Shown: positions 33,552 through 42,707 of the stretch, in pieces
Position numbering within the stretch: the stretch's first letter is position 1
How the letters are laid out: every line of letters begins with the position of its first letter
Origin: Hahellaceae bacterium
Lineage (GTDB): Bacteria; Pseudomonadota; Gammaproteobacteria; Pseudomonadales; Oleiphilaceae
Direction of reading: 5' to 3'
Assembly (NCBI GenBank): GCA_016716085.1
Contig: JADJWY010000001.1
Span: 248,001 to 312,000, forward strand
DNA length: 64,000 bases
The notes under the pieces: model-generated
What the model was told of the DNA's origin: nothing
The model's database searches: none
What the model saw: the letters and a program-made list of their open reading frames with translations, nothing else
Translations under genes and position numbers: made by a program

Positions 33552-35042
33552 ATGAAAAACTATGCCCGCCTCGAAAAACAATTCCAACGCCTCTCACGCC
33601 TTTCTCACGCTGAAACCTTTCTCAGCTGGGATCAGCAAGTGATGATGCCACCCGGTGGCGCAGAGGGCCGCGCCGAAGCCTTGGCCGAACTCAGCGGACT
33701 TCGACATGAATTGCTGACCGCCGCCATGTTGGGCGACTGCTTTGAAGCAGCGCGAAGCGAAAGTCTCTCCCCGGATCAACAGGCCAATCTGCATGAAATG
33801 CGACGCCACTGGAAACAGGCGATCTGTTTGCCAGCGGATTTGGTTGAAGCCCGCTCCCTGGCCGCGTCCCGCTGCGAGAATGACTGGCGCAGGCAGCGCA
33901 GTGAAAATGACTGGGATGGCTTTCTTCCGCGCTTTGAACACCTGGTTGCGCTGGTACGCGAGGAGGCTCATGCGCGCCTCGCCGCCAGCGAAGAGGCAAA
34001 GACACCCTACGATGCCCTATTGGAACTATACGCGCCCGGGGAGAGCAACGCGTTCATCAGCGAGGTTTTTGCCGATCTCAAGCAGCAATTACCCCCGCTG
34101 ATACAGACCATTAGTGATGACCAGAAGACACACCCTCAGGTGTCTCTGGAGGGCTCCTACGACCTGGGCGCTCAGCAACAGCTCAGTCGTCAGGTAATGC
34201 GAATTCTGGGTTTTGACTTCAACGCAGGACGGCTTGATGTCAGCACCCACCCTTTCAGCACAGGGGTTAGAGGAGACCATCGTATCACCACGCGCTATCG
34301 GGGCTCTGACTTTCTCGACGCGCTGATGGCAACCGTTCACGAAACCGGTCATGCCAGCTACGAAGCTGGATTGCCTGCGGAATGGAGTCATCAGCCACTG
34401 GGTCAGGCACGCAGCATGAGCATCCATGAAAGCCAAAGCCTGCTTTTCGAGAAACAATTGTTTCTCTCACCGTCTTTCATCCAGTATCTCACCCCCCAGC
34501 TCCATGAGGCGTTTCCTGCGCTGCAGACACACGACTGGCGGAGCCTTTGGAGCGCCATGACGCGGGTTCAACCGGATTACATCCGGGTAGAGGCGGATGA
34601 GGTGACCTACCCCATGCACATTGTGTTGCGGTACGAAATCGAATCTGACCTGATCAACGGAAAAATCGAAGCGCGGGACATCCCTGATTTGTGGAACGAG
34701 AAGATGCTCGGTTACCTGGGCCTCTCAACTGAGGGTGATTTTCGCAACGGCTGTCTTCAGGATATTCACTGGCCTTCCGGCGCATTTGGTTATTTCCCGA
34801 CCTACACCCTGGGCGCACTCAACGCTGCCCAACTGTTCCACGCCATCAGGCGGGATTTACCGGAGCTGGATGAGTGCTTGCTGAGCGGCGATACAGTTCC
34901 CCTGCGGCGCTGGCTACAGACCCATATCTGGTCACACGGATGCCGACTGAGCACGCCTGACCTGATGCAACAGGCCACGGGGGAGACGACCTCGGCAGCC
35001 TACTTCCTGCAACACATTCGCAGACGCTACCTCAATCAGTAG
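33552..35042 (+). CDS. Carboxypeptidase M32 (Taq carboxypeptidase family)
   Basis: 496 residues. The zinc motif is TVHETGHASYEAGLP (HExxH at about residues 263-267), with ESQSLLFEKQL supplying the third ligand and RVEADEVTYPMHIVLRYEIE, a strongly conserved block of the family. Length matches M32 enzymes (about 500). It is a cytoplasmic metallocarboxypeptidase with broad specificity that trims peptides. The ATG at 33552 has no clear ribosome site but gives the family N terminus (KLEKQF-like RLEKQFQRLS). Confidence 0.95.
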   Translation: MKNYARLEKQFQRLSRLSHAETFLSWDQQVMMPPGGAEGRAEALAELSGLRHELLTAAMLGDCFEAARSESLSPDQQANLHEMRRHWKQAICLPADLVEARSLAASRCENDWRRQRSENDWDGFLPRFEHLVALVREEAHARLAASEEAKTPYDALLELYAPGESNAFISEVFADLKQQLPPLIQTISDDQKTHPQVSLEGSYDLGAQQQLSRQVMRILGFDFNAGRLDVSTHPFSTGVRGDHRITTRYRGSDFLDALMATVHETGHASYEAGLPAEWSHQPLGQARSMSIHESQSLLFEKQLFLSPSFIQYLTPQLHEAFPALQTHDWRSLWSAMTRVQPDYIRVEADEVTYPMHIVLRYEIESDLINGKIEARDIPDLWNEKMLGYLGLSTEGDFRNGCLQDIHWPSGAFGYFPTYTLGALNAAQLFHAIRRDLPELDECLLSGDTVPLRRWLQTHIWSHGCRLSTPDLMQQATGETTSAAYFLQHIRRRYLNQ

Positions 35043-35054
35043 CCGCGGATGTTC

Positions 35055-35768
35055 TTATTCGGGCACATCGATCCGATACTTGGGCGACTCAGCAATCTCG
35101 CGCAAACGTGCATCAATGATGCGAGACAGGTGTTCGAGGCGGAGTTCGCCCAGAGTTTGCCCACCCGCATCCAGGTCGTTGATGATTTCGATCAGCAGCT
35201 GGGTGGCCTGACACCAGCTTCGTGCGAGATCGTGATAGACACTGCAGGCATCTGATACGATGCGAGTCGGGATTCCCTCCCGGTGAGCCGAAAACTTCTG
35301 ATAAATATCCCGTGATGCCGGAATCAGACCGCTCGACGGGAGGAGTTTGAGCAGAGAGACGGTCAGAGACTCCAATGCCGCCACAATCGGCTCAAAGGTG
35401 GGAGAGGATAACAGGATGGGCAGGGCTGCCCGCGCATTTTGGAGCGCCTCGCTAAGTGCCTGGGCGTTCAGATCCGCTAATAAGCGACGCTGATAGGCCT
35501 GCAGATTTGCTTCCTCTGCCAGCCCCTGACCACCCTCCGATGGACTGTCCTGGGCCTCCTGGTAGGCGTCAATTTCATGCCGAACATAATCCGGCAGGCG
35601 ATGAACATTTTCACCCAGTTCCAGAAATGTAATCAGACAGCAGTCCGTAATGTAGACACACCTCAGCATTGCACGTTGGGCCAGTCTTTGATCAAGCGCC
35701 GAGAACGACCCTTTCAGATAGGCTCGTTTTTGCCGATAAAGATTGATCAGTTCCGCCGCTTCCGACAT
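35055..35768 (-). CDS. Uncharacterised helical protein, 237 residues
   Basis: No family recognised. It is rich in leucine, alanine, glutamate and arginine with no signal or membrane segment, and heptad-like runs (LLADLNAQALSEALQNARAA, LTVSLLKLL) that suggest a helical bundle in the cytoplasm. It converges with the M32 carboxypeptidase gene (12 bases) and is divergent from the DUF481 gene. It may belong to a conserved group in related bacteria, but I cannot name it. An unconnected pairing by position only. Confidence 0.7.
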   Translation of the reverse strand: MSEAAELINLYRQKRAYLKGSFSALDQRLAQRAMLRCVYITDCCLITFLELGENVHRLPDYVRHEIDAYQEAQDSPSEGGQGLAEEANLQAYQRRLLADLNAQALSEALQNARAALPILLSSPTFEPIVAALESLTVSLLKLLPSSGLIPASRDIYQKFSAHREGIPTRIVSDACSVYHDLARSWCQATQLLIEIINDLDAGGQTLGELRLEHLSRIIDARLREIAESPKYRIDVPE

Positions 35769-35837
35769 AGTTCTAGTTTATTCCCCTCAGCAATGCTGGG
35801 TTTGAAACAATTTCTTTAGCATAGTCGACCCTGAGCC

Positions 35838-36884
35838 ATGTCCGCACTTTTTCCTTTTTTCAGCCAAAACCGTTTTCGCCTTCGCACGGGTGTGCTCACA
35901 CTCCTTTCTCTGACCACCGGCCAGGCCCTCGCTGATACGGTCTGGCTAAAGAACAATGACCGATTAACAGGGGAGATACGCTACCTGGAAGCTAATGCGC
36001 TGGTGATAAAAACAGGTGCCTTGGGGACGGCGGTGATCAAGTGGTCGTCGATTCGGTCATTTGAATCAACGCAACCGCTCGAAGTCGAGCGCCGAGGGGT
36101 CGAGGGGATCACGCTGACAACCCTCTACCAGGGCGAAGAGGGGACCGTCACAACCGCCAGTGGAGAGGTCATCCCGCTAAAATCGATTCATTCGCTGGCA
36201 CGGCCCAATGCCTGGCTCGATAGCTGGACCTGGGATGGGGATTTGGACTTCGATCTCGACATTAAAAATGGCGATGAAACCCAACAGATCGAAGTTGACC
36301 TGGATACCACGCTGGAGAAGCAGCGATGGCGGCACCGGGCCGAATCGGAATTCGACTATGAAACACGGCGGGGGCAGAAAAGCGAGGACACATCAGATCA
36401 CTCCGTGACCAGCGATTACTTTTTCACCGACCAGTGGTTTGTCAGAGCCGAGGGTGGCAAAGGCCGCAATCGACTCAACAACAATGAAAAATATTGGGTG
36501 TACGGGGGTGGCGTAGGTCATCGCTTTTTCCGCACCGCAAAACGCTCCCTCGAAGCAACCGGGGAGATCACACGCTTTCGTTACAGTTGGGAAACCACTG
36601 ATAACGCAACCGACCCTTTGCTGCTCCGCTTCAACTCTATGTCGCTAACACTCAAATACGAAGAGGAAATGCAATGGCTTCCGATTACGTTTAAGGCGGA
36701 AGGTGTTTATTTCCGGCCCTACTCCATCCCGCTGGATCAAATCATCGACGCAGAGGTCAGCGTGCGGTATAAATTCAATCACTGGGTTGGACTGACGTTT
36801 AAAACCGAATGGGATCGCACTGATGCTGATGACATCAAAACCCAGGATGTGAGAACGCTGTTGGGGCTGGGCGTCAGCTGGTAG
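35838..36884 (+). CDS. DUF481 outer-membrane beta-barrel protein
   Basis: 348 residues. A signal peptide (FRLRTGVLTLLSLTTGQALA) precedes TVWLKNNDRLTGEIRYLEANALVIKT, the conserved N-terminal DxLxG module of these proteins, and then a series of alternating beta-strands with aromatic girdles (FDYETRRGQKSEDTSDHSV, GLTFKTEWDRTDADDIKTQ) ending in LLGLGVSW, a C-terminal aromatic residue typical of Bam substrates. DUF481 proteins are assumed to be YaiO-like or salt-induced barrels of unknown ligand. The gene stands alone. Confidence 0.85.
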   Translation: MSALFPFFSQNRFRLRTGVLTLLSLTTGQALADTVWLKNNDRLTGEIRYLEANALVIKTGALGTAVIKWSSIRSFESTQPLEVERRGVEGITLTTLYQGEEGTVTTASGEVIPLKSIHSLARPNAWLDSWTWDGDLDFDLDIKNGDETQQIEVDLDTTLEKQRWRHRAESEFDYETRRGQKSEDTSDHSVTSDYFFTDQWFVRAEGGKGRNRLNNNEKYWVYGGGVGHRFFRTAKRSLEATGEITRFRYSWETTDNATDPLLLRFNSMSLTLKYEEEMQWLPITFKAEGVYFRPYSIPLDQIIDAEVSVRYKFNHWVGLTFKTEWDRTDADDIKTQDVRTLLGLGVSW

Positions 36885-36886
36885 CC

Positions 36887-36914
36887 CCTCCACACGACGC
36901 GGGGTGTGCGGAGG
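36887..36914. terminator. Possible bidirectional terminator between convergent genes
   Basis: Imperfect hairpin CCTCCACAC (36887-36895) against GTGTGCGGAGG (36904-36914), with a short T run after (CTGTTTCT). It lies in the gap of 45 bases between the DUF481 gene and the CBS gene that converge on it. Confidence 0.4.
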
Positions 36915-36929
36915 CTGTTTCTGAATGCC

Positions 36930-37421
36930 CTACTCTGGTGTGCCTGGCAGCCCGACACCACCTGCCCCAAGATACTCATAGGGGTCGAAACTTTCTTCGA
37001 CCTTCTCCCCACTTTTGCGGAAGGTGTCAATCACGTGCTCAAGCTCGTCGGTCATAAACTGAAAAAAGTCTCTGGATGAGACGATGCCAATGGGCTGTTC
37101 AGCATCATCAACCACGGGCAGATGGCGAAAGCCCTGTTTGCGCAATATCGCAGCGCAGGCCTTGATTGCCGTCGATGCTTTGACCGCAACAGGATTCAGG
37201 GTGCAGACCTCCTCAACGCGAACCTGATCAGCGTTACGCCCCTCGGCGACGACGCGGTTCAATATATCCCGCTCAGTGAATATACCGACCATCTTACCAC
37301 TCAGCATCACCAGGACGGCCCCCAAGTGATTCTCTTTCATTCGTCGGCTAACCACGGCAACGCTTTCGTCCGGGCTTGCCGTGACCAGATTGGTCTTCAT
37401 TACATCCTTTACTAGTGCCAT
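36930..37421 (-). CDS. CBS-domain pair protein
   Basis: 163 residues with two CBS modules: MALVKDVMKTNLVTASPDESVAVVSRRM plus VGIFTERDILNRVV, and VCTLNPVAVKASTAIKACAAIL plus IGIVSSRDFFQFM. These modules bind adenine nucleotides, often AMP or ATP, as energy sensors. A ~35-residue C-terminal tail (FRKSGEKVEESFDPYEYLG) has no recognisable domain. The start has GAGGAAAT upstream. It is immediately downstream of the DUF302 gene on the same strand, and the plus-strand CBS/DUF294 gene lies beyond that. Confidence 0.92.
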   Translation of the reverse strand: MALVKDVMKTNLVTASPDESVAVVSRRMKENHLGAVLVMLSGKMVGIFTERDILNRVVAEGRNADQVRVEEVCTLNPVAVKASTAIKACAAILRKQGFRHLPVVDDAEQPIGIVSSRDFFQFMTDELEHVIDTFRKSGEKVEESFDPYEYLGAGGVGLPGTPE

Positions 37422-37452
37422 AGCAGTTATTTCCTCTACTTATTTTTTATCG

Positions 37453-37947
37453 TCATTCACCGATGGCGGTGACAATCGTGTTCAGCTTCTGACTGAGCTG
37501 ACGAATCAGTGGTGCACAGAGGCTCATTTCATGACGATCCGCCAGGTAGCCGGGGTCGTTATAACTGACAAACACATTCCCCTGCAGGTCTTCCCAGATC
37601 AACAGCTTCATTGGTAAGTCAATTCCGACGGTGGGTGAACACTGGATCAGACTGGCACCCAACCCAGGATTGCCAAACAGGATCAGCTGCATATCGCGCA
37701 CCTCGAACCCCTGCTGGCGCGCGCCCTGAGCGTGATCCATCTGCAGAAACACCGTCATTTTTTCCTTTGAGAGCACCTTGAGTGCTTTCGCCGCGGTTTC
37801 GTCAACTGTCGCCGCACCTGCCGCATGAACCAGGCCATCATCTGCCGAGGCATGCCCCCACACAACTATCAGCACCGTCCACAAGGCTAGTGCTTTTAGG
37901 CTGATCCCTGTATTGATCCGCATCATCTTAAAGGGGATTTTCACCAT
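37453..37947 (-). CDS. DUF302 family exported protein
   Basis: 164 residues from ATG 37947 (or 37950; AGGAGG is six bases upstream of the former). The signal region MMRINTGISLKALALWTVLIVVWGHASA is followed by the DUF302 domain: MTVFLQMDHAQGARQQGF, then LILFGNPGLGASLIQCSP, GIDLPMKLLIWEDLQGNVFVSYNDP, all conserved in the family. The fold is a small alpha/beta domain found in periplasmic or cytoplasmic proteins of unknown function. It shares an operon with the CBS gene downstream. Confidence 0.85.
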   Translation of the reverse strand: MVKIPFKMMRINTGISLKALALWTVLIVVWGHASADDGLVHAAGAATVDETAAKALKVLSKEKMTVFLQMDHAQGARQQGFEVRDMQLILFGNPGLGASLIQCSPTVGIDLPMKLLIWEDLQGNVFVSYNDPGYLADRHEMSLCAPLIRQLSQKLNTIVTAIGE

Positions 37948-38061
37948 CATTCGCCTCCTTCCATTTGCGGCCAAGACTACCTTATCAGACTTTTGGTTAA
38001 TAGCTTTTTCTCCCTGCCCATAGGAAGATAAGGTAAACACGCATCGCCCAAAGGTGCCGGC

Positions 38062-39945
38062 ATGTCGGACTCCCTAAAAACCCTGATTGGCTTCATCAAT
38101 CAATACGCGCCATTCAATCAGATGGACGACCAGGATCTTGGCTATCTGCTTGAAAACTGCGTCTTATCCTACTTTCCCTCAGGCACAGAAATCCTTTCGC
38201 CTGCGCATGGCAAAGTCGAACACTTCTACATACTCAAGCAAGGCGAAGTGCGGGGAGAACGAACGGCACTGCCACAGGAAAATGCTAATACAACCTTTGT
38301 TATCGGCCCTGGTGACTGCTTTCCGATGGCGGCATTGGTGGGCGAAAGGGCCACGCGAACGACTCATATCACGACGCAGGATACGTTTTGTCTGGTCTGC
38401 GCGAAATCGATCTTCGTCGAACTGTTTACACGGAGTAGCGCCTTCCGGGATTTCTGCCTGCGTGGGATCAGCAGCCTGCTTGATGTGGTCAACCGCCAGA
38501 TTCAGTCGCAGGCGCAGGTAGCCCTGAGTGATCATTTCTCACTGGACACCTCCCTCCTGACGCTCAGCCGACGCAGACCTGTCATGTGTTCGCCCGACAC
38601 GGCGATCCGCGAAGCCGTCAGACGGATGCATGAGCAAGGCGTGGGCTCGATTGTGATTGCTGGGGAGGACGCCATTCCGCGAGGCATTTTCACCCTCCGG
38701 GATCTGCGTCGAATCGTTGCAGACCCGCGCATCAGCCTGGAAGGGCCGATTGCCAGCGTTATGGCGAATAACCCCGTCGGGCTGCCCGCAGGTGCCACGG
38801 CGTTTGAAGCAGCCCTTACCATGGCGAAACACCATTTTGCCCATATTTTACTGCTGGAGAATAATCGCTGTGTCGGAGTTATTTCAGAGCGGGACCTCTT
38901 TTCCCTGCAGCGCGTCAATCTGGTTCATATTGCCCGCACGATGGCTAATGCACCTAGCGTCGCAGCCCTTGCTGATATGCAGGATGAAGTGGGTCGCCTT
39001 GCGGAAACCCTGATTGCCCACGGCGCCAGCGCAGATCAGATTAACCGGCTGATCACGCTACTGAATGACTACACGACGCGACAGGCCATTCGCCTGACAC
39101 TCAAAACCCAGCACACCTCTGACATCCAGTTTTCCTGGCTAAGTTTTGGCAGCGCCGGACGCAAAGAGCAAACACTACTGACCGACCAGGACAACGGCAT
39201 TGTCTTTGTCTCTGGGACAGACCCTGATATTTCCCGCCAAAGACTCATGCCCCTGGCCAAACAAATCAATGATGCCCTCGCACAGTGTGGCTTCGCGCTT
39301 TGCCCAGGCAACATCATGGCAAGCAACCCCCAGCTTTGTCGCAGTCAACCCGAGTGGCATCAATGGTTTGAACGGTTTATCGACGCTGCAACACCTCAGA
39401 ACCTCCTGAACTCCTGCATTTATTTCGATCTGCGCGTGCAATGGGGCGATACATCGTTACTGGAGCAAACCTGGCTCGCCATCTCCGAAAGACTGCGCCA
39501 AAACACGCTGTTTCAACGAATGCTTGCTGAAACCGCCCTTCAGCGACGCCCACCACTGGGTCTGTTCAGTCATTTCGTGACGCAAAAATCAGGGGGGATA
39601 AAAGGCATTGATCTGAAGAAGGAGGGACTTTCTCCCTTTGTAGATGCCGCAAGAGTTCTTGCTTTAGCGCATGGCATTTCTGAGACAAACACTCTCTCAC
39701 GCTTACGGGGGCTGGAAGCTGCAGGCGTGCTCGAATCACCCGACGTGAACGCCTGGGTGGAAGCCTACCAGTTTATCCAGCTGCTGCGCTTGCGCTGGCA
39801 ACTGGACGCATTGCGGGAAAAACGGTCCCCCAGCAATCTTGTTGCCCCCGAATTGCTGAATCCGCTCGATCAGCGGATACTCAAAGAGGCCTTCCGGCAA
39901 GCTCAGCGTTTGCAACGAAAACTGGCCTGGAGCTATCAATTATAA
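38062..39945 (+). CDS. cNMP-binding / CBS / DUF294 nucleotidyltransferase-like regulator
   Basis: 627 residues with four regions: a cyclic-nucleotide-binding-like domain (residues ~10-140, with FYILKQGEVRGER and a degenerate ligand pocket), two CBS modules (~175-285), a DUF294 nucleotidyltransferase-like domain with FGSAGRKEQTLLTDQDNG (about residues 370-390, the GSxxxxE and DxD-like metal site) and a helical C-terminal domain. The layout matches GlnD-like putative signal transducers. The reaction is uncertain. It overlaps the exonuclease gene by one base (TAATG), so the two are translationally coupled. Confidence 0.9.
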   Translation: MSDSLKTLIGFINQYAPFNQMDDQDLGYLLENCVLSYFPSGTEILSPAHGKVEHFYILKQGEVRGERTALPQENANTTFVIGPGDCFPMAALVGERATRTTHITTQDTFCLVCAKSIFVELFTRSSAFRDFCLRGISSLLDVVNRQIQSQAQVALSDHFSLDTSLLTLSRRRPVMCSPDTAIREAVRRMHEQGVGSIVIAGEDAIPRGIFTLRDLRRIVADPRISLEGPIASVMANNPVGLPAGATAFEAALTMAKHHFAHILLLENNRCVGVISERDLFSLQRVNLVHIARTMANAPSVAALADMQDEVGRLAETLIAHGASADQINRLITLLNDYTTRQAIRLTLKTQHTSDIQFSWLSFGSAGRKEQTLLTDQDNGIVFVSGTDPDISRQRLMPLAKQINDALAQCGFALCPGNIMASNPQLCRSQPEWHQWFERFIDAATPQNLLNSCIYFDLRVQWGDTSLLEQTWLAISERLRQNTLFQRMLAETALQRRPPLGLFSHFVTQKSGGIKGIDLKKEGLSPFVDAARVLALAHGISETNTLSRLRGLEAAGVLESPDVNAWVEAYQFIQLLRLRWQLDALREKRSPSNLVAPELLNPLDQRILKEAFRQAQRLQRKLAWSYQL

Positions 39946-40595
39946 TGGGACTTTTCAGAACCACTCTGCACTGGCCACCTCCAGCACCGGAGACCCCTCT
40001 GGAAAAACTCACCTGGTGCGTCATCGATACCGAAACCAGCGGCCTGGATACCAGGCGCGATCGCGTGCTGTCTTTGGGTGCATTCGATGTTTCGATGGCG
40101 GGAATTGTGCTGAACAGGCGCTTTGAGGCTGTTTTAAAAATCGACATTCCGCTCAACGAACACAACATCCTGATACATCGGCTGACACCGCAACAATTAA
40201 CCCTGGGCCGGGAACTGCGGGAGACCTATAGCCGCTTCCTGCGCCATATACGTGATAAACCCTTGCTGGCCTTCCATGCCGCGTTCGACAAAGCCATGCT
40301 GGAGCGTGAACTCCGTATAAACCTGAACCTGACCTGCCGACTTCCTTTCAGCGATGTCGCTTTCTGGCTCAGGGCATTATTCCCGGAACAACGGCAGTTC
40401 CGCACACTGGATGATTGGATGGCGCACTTTCGTCTGGAGATGCCGAACCGCCATCAGGCGGCGATAGATGCGCTGTGTACTGCAGAACTGGCGTTAATCG
40501 CTTTACATCAAGCGCAGCGTCAGGGTCTGCAGACCCTGAAGCAACTTGATGAGACTGTCAGGACCTCAGCCGCTCTGCATGCCTTGTCGCATTAG
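39945..40595 (+). CDS. DnaQ-like 3'-5' exonuclease (DEDDh)
   Basis: 216 residues. Exo I is VIDTETSGLDTRRDRVLSLG (D and E), Exo II is FHAAFDKAMLERELR (D), and Exo III includes RHQAAIDALCTAEL (H and D), so the DEDDh active site looks complete. It resembles the proofreading-type exonuclease often paired with CBS/DUF294 proteins. The overlap of one base with the upstream gene indicates co-expression. The biological target (DNA repair or RNA) is unknown. Confidence 0.9.
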   Translation: MGLFRTTLHWPPPAPETPLEKLTWCVIDTETSGLDTRRDRVLSLGAFDVSMAGIVLNRRFEAVLKIDIPLNEHNILIHRLTPQQLTLGRELRETYSRFLRHIRDKPLLAFHAAFDKAMLERELRINLNLTCRLPFSDVAFWLRALFPEQRQFRTLDDWMAHFRLEMPNRHQAAIDALCTAELALIALHQAQRQGLQTLKQLDETVRTSAALHALSH

Positions 40596-40601
40596 AACCT
40601 G

Positions 40602-41585
40602 TCAGTTTTCTGCACCCTTAATTAAGGCACATGCGGGGGCCTGATTAAGTGGGCCTGCGACCGTCAGGCACCGTTTCTCGCAAGTGGGATGAACGCCCTC
40701 ATCTGCCGCACAGCCGACTTCAAGTTCCAGCCCCTCGCCATTCCAACCCAACATGCGATGAGGCGCCCCTTCCAGAAAGATGACTCCGCGTCCCTGTAAA
40801 TCAATGACGGCCCACTGCTCAGGTTTCCGTGCAACTTTAACCACTGCACGCGCCCGATCGAAATCGGTTGCGTCGACAAATTGTGCCGGGATCACCCACT
40901 GGGCTCGCGAATTGAGAAAGCCCCAGCGACCAGCCACCAGGGCTCTCGCCAGGCCCTCGTGAAACTGACCCACGCTCTGCACACCAGGCGGTACAACGGC
41001 CAGCCGATCACCTTCCCGGTTGATAAACCAGCCCTGATCATTGTCCTCGTCGCCAGCCCCTTCTACATAGGCCAGATCCTCGCGAAAATCATTCACGCGG
41101 GCAAACTGAGGGGCCAGCAGAACTTTACGGGCGTCCAGATCAAAGAACCCCCATTTGTCACTCAACTTGATGGATACAATCGAGGAGTCTTGAGACACCC
41201 GGACATCCTGATAAATCGTAGGCAGAATCACATCCCCCTTTCGATCCACCAGGCCACAGCCCACCGGATTGCCTGGGCCGGGCGCACAGGCTATTGCCAC
41301 ATTACGGGTGTAATACGCGCCACACTGCCGATAGCTGCGGGAACCCAGCACCCGACCAGAGGCCTTGTCCAGAAAACGGCACTGATCATTACGCCGGTCC
41401 ACCCGCGTTTCGTCGCGTTGTGCGATTTTAGACACGCAGACACTGCGCTCAAGCGGAAGAGCCGATGCACACCGCTGACTCTTGAGATCGACAACCCAGG
41501 GTTCAGCATTCCCATGGAGAGGCAACAGCAGCCCACCCCACAGGAAAACAGACATTAGACGGCACGCCAACTGCAGAACGGCCAT
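40602..41585 (-). CDS. WG-repeat exported protein
   Basis: About 327 residues from ATG 41585 (MAVLQLACRLMSVFLWGG), which gives a signal peptide and starts seven bases after the upstream gene; the much longer frame has no homologous N terminus. WG-type repeats are visible: YQDVRVSQDSSIVSIKLSDKWGFFD, QFARVNDFREDLAYVEG, GQFHEGLARALVAGRWGFLN, and further FVDATDFDRARAVV. Three pairs of cysteines (for example CGAYY, NPVGC, HPTCEKRC) suggest disulfides. The ribosome site is weak. Function unknown; it is probably in an operon with the 172-residue gene upstream. Confidence 0.75.
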   Translation of the reverse strand: MAVLQLACRLMSVFLWGGLLLPLHGNAEPWVVDLKSQRCASALPLERSVCVSKIAQRDETRVDRRNDQCRFLDKASGRVLGSRSYRQCGAYYTRNVAIACAPGPGNPVGCGLVDRKGDVILPTIYQDVRVSQDSSIVSIKLSDKWGFFDLDARKVLLAPQFARVNDFREDLAYVEGAGDEDNDQGWFINREGDRLAVVPPGVQSVGQFHEGLARALVAGRWGFLNSRAQWVIPAQFVDATDFDRARAVVKVARKPEQWAVIDLQGRGVIFLEGAPHRMLGWNGEGLELEVGCAADEGVHPTCEKRCLTVAGPLNQAPACALIKGAEN

Positions 41586-41592
41586 GAAAAAC

Positions 41593-42111
41593 TTAACGCA
41601 TTTTAGGAGAACGCGCGCCGAAGGCGTGCGAGCGCGCAGGCGTGGGCAGCGGCTGCTGGCGCTGGACGAATAATTCTTCAACCCGAAAATGTTCGTCTGG
41701 ACGGATACCACTGCAGCAGGCTCTGACGCTTGCCAGCCCGCCAACCAGAGAAATTGCAACCTGACCTGCCAGCATGACCTGACCTGCATCCTGAACCTTA
41801 ACCTGATCGACCAGCAGGTTTTTTACCCCGGTCGCATCTTCGTATTCGAGCCAGAACCCCACTGGATTAACCGGCAAACGATAAAAGCGTAACCACAGCG
41901 CTGCGTTGAAGTGTACCCGGTAGGTTTTAAGTGACGACAGGTCTGAATCCCGCCCCAAGCCCAACAAGCGTCTCATCGGTGAGGCTTTACGTTGCGCAAA
42001 GCCCTTACCAAAGACATCGCTGTATTCTGATACCGGCACATTTGCCAGCTTCTTGAGCACGGGGGTATGACCGGCTGTCGGTTTACTCATCGTGTCGGCG
42101 CTCTGCGTCAT
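41593..42111 (-). CDS. Uncharacterised protein, 172 residues
   Basis: ATG 42111 is chosen because AGGA is eight bases upstream; the TTG two codons earlier is less likely. It has no signal peptide. The middle (YRVHFNAALWLRFYRLPVN, FWLEYEDATGVKNLLVDQVK) looks like a beta-rich domain, and the end is basic. I do not recognise the family. It is immediately upstream of the WG-repeat protein gene (seven-base gap), so the two are likely co-transcribed. Confidence 0.7.
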   Translation of the reverse strand: MTQSADTMSKPTAGHTPVLKKLANVPVSEYSDVFGKGFAQRKASPMRRLLGLGRDSDLSSLKTYRVHFNAALWLRFYRLPVNPVGFWLEYEDATGVKNLLVDQVKVQDAGQVMLAGQVAISLVGGLASVRACCSGIRPDEHFRVEELFVQRQQPLPTPARSHAFGARSPKMR

Positions 42112-42299
42112 CGACAAAGTCCTGAACTAGGGTGGACACTCAACAGACTCGCACCGAACAGCCAAATCGGGGTACATCCGTTGTCACTGGGCGTCCATTA
42201 ATGAAGGAATTACACGTTGTTACATTTATATAAAGTATGCTAACCAAGCGTGATACAATCATCAAGTATTTTCATGGCAAATAGGTAGGCTATCGCAAT

Positions 42300-42691
42300 A
42301 TGAACACCGAGAATGATATGAGCCTCACGATGAACAGTGCCGAGTTGTATCGCGAGAAACGTTTACGGACCAGAAAGTAGGAACACTGCGACGCATGACC
42401 CCTGTCGATGCGGAAGGCAATACGGATCCTCGTCGTCCCGTTATTTATATCGGTCAGGCGCAGATGATGACGCCCGCTGGCGCGCTGCCGCTCAGCTTCG
42501 AAATCCCCGCCGCGACGCTGGCTGAAGCATGCACCCAGTTTGGTGATGCCGCGCGCAAGGCCATGGAAGAAACCATCGAAGAACTCAAAGAAATGCGCCG
42601 TCAGCAAGCCTCGTCACTCGTCATTCCTGGCCAGGGGTCTCCCGGTGGCATGGGAGGAATGGGAGGAATGGGTGGTAAGATTCAGTTCTAA
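42300..42691 (+). pseudogene. Conserved small cytoplasmic protein with a one-base frameshift near 42351-42361
   Basis: The start frame reads MNTENDMSLTMNSAELYREK then stops at TAG 42378. One base back, the frame continues ETFTDQKVGTLRRMTPVDAE, then PVIYIGQAQMMTPAGALPLS and a helical block ending KEMRRQQASSLVIPG with a Gly/Met-rich tail (GGMGGMGGMGG). Joining the two gives a protein that I recall as a conserved small family in gammaproteobacteria, with the frame break at CGCGAGAAACG. One missing base (GAGGAAACG becoming GAGAAACG) would explain it. ATG 42395 alone would give a 98-residue product that lacks the N terminus. Confidence 0.7.
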
Positions 42692-42707
42692 TCCATCATG
42701 TCGACTC

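Noticed and set aside
42640..42680. Gly/Met-rich triplet repeat GGMGGMGGMGG as a separate element
   Set aside because: It is a short in-frame tail within the small protein; no sign that it is mobile or regulatory.
42614..42707. Extension of the secretin-N-domain frame past its natural end
   Set aside because: This tail has low-complexity Ser/His/Thr content, overlaps the neighbouring gene and disappears if one base is restored.
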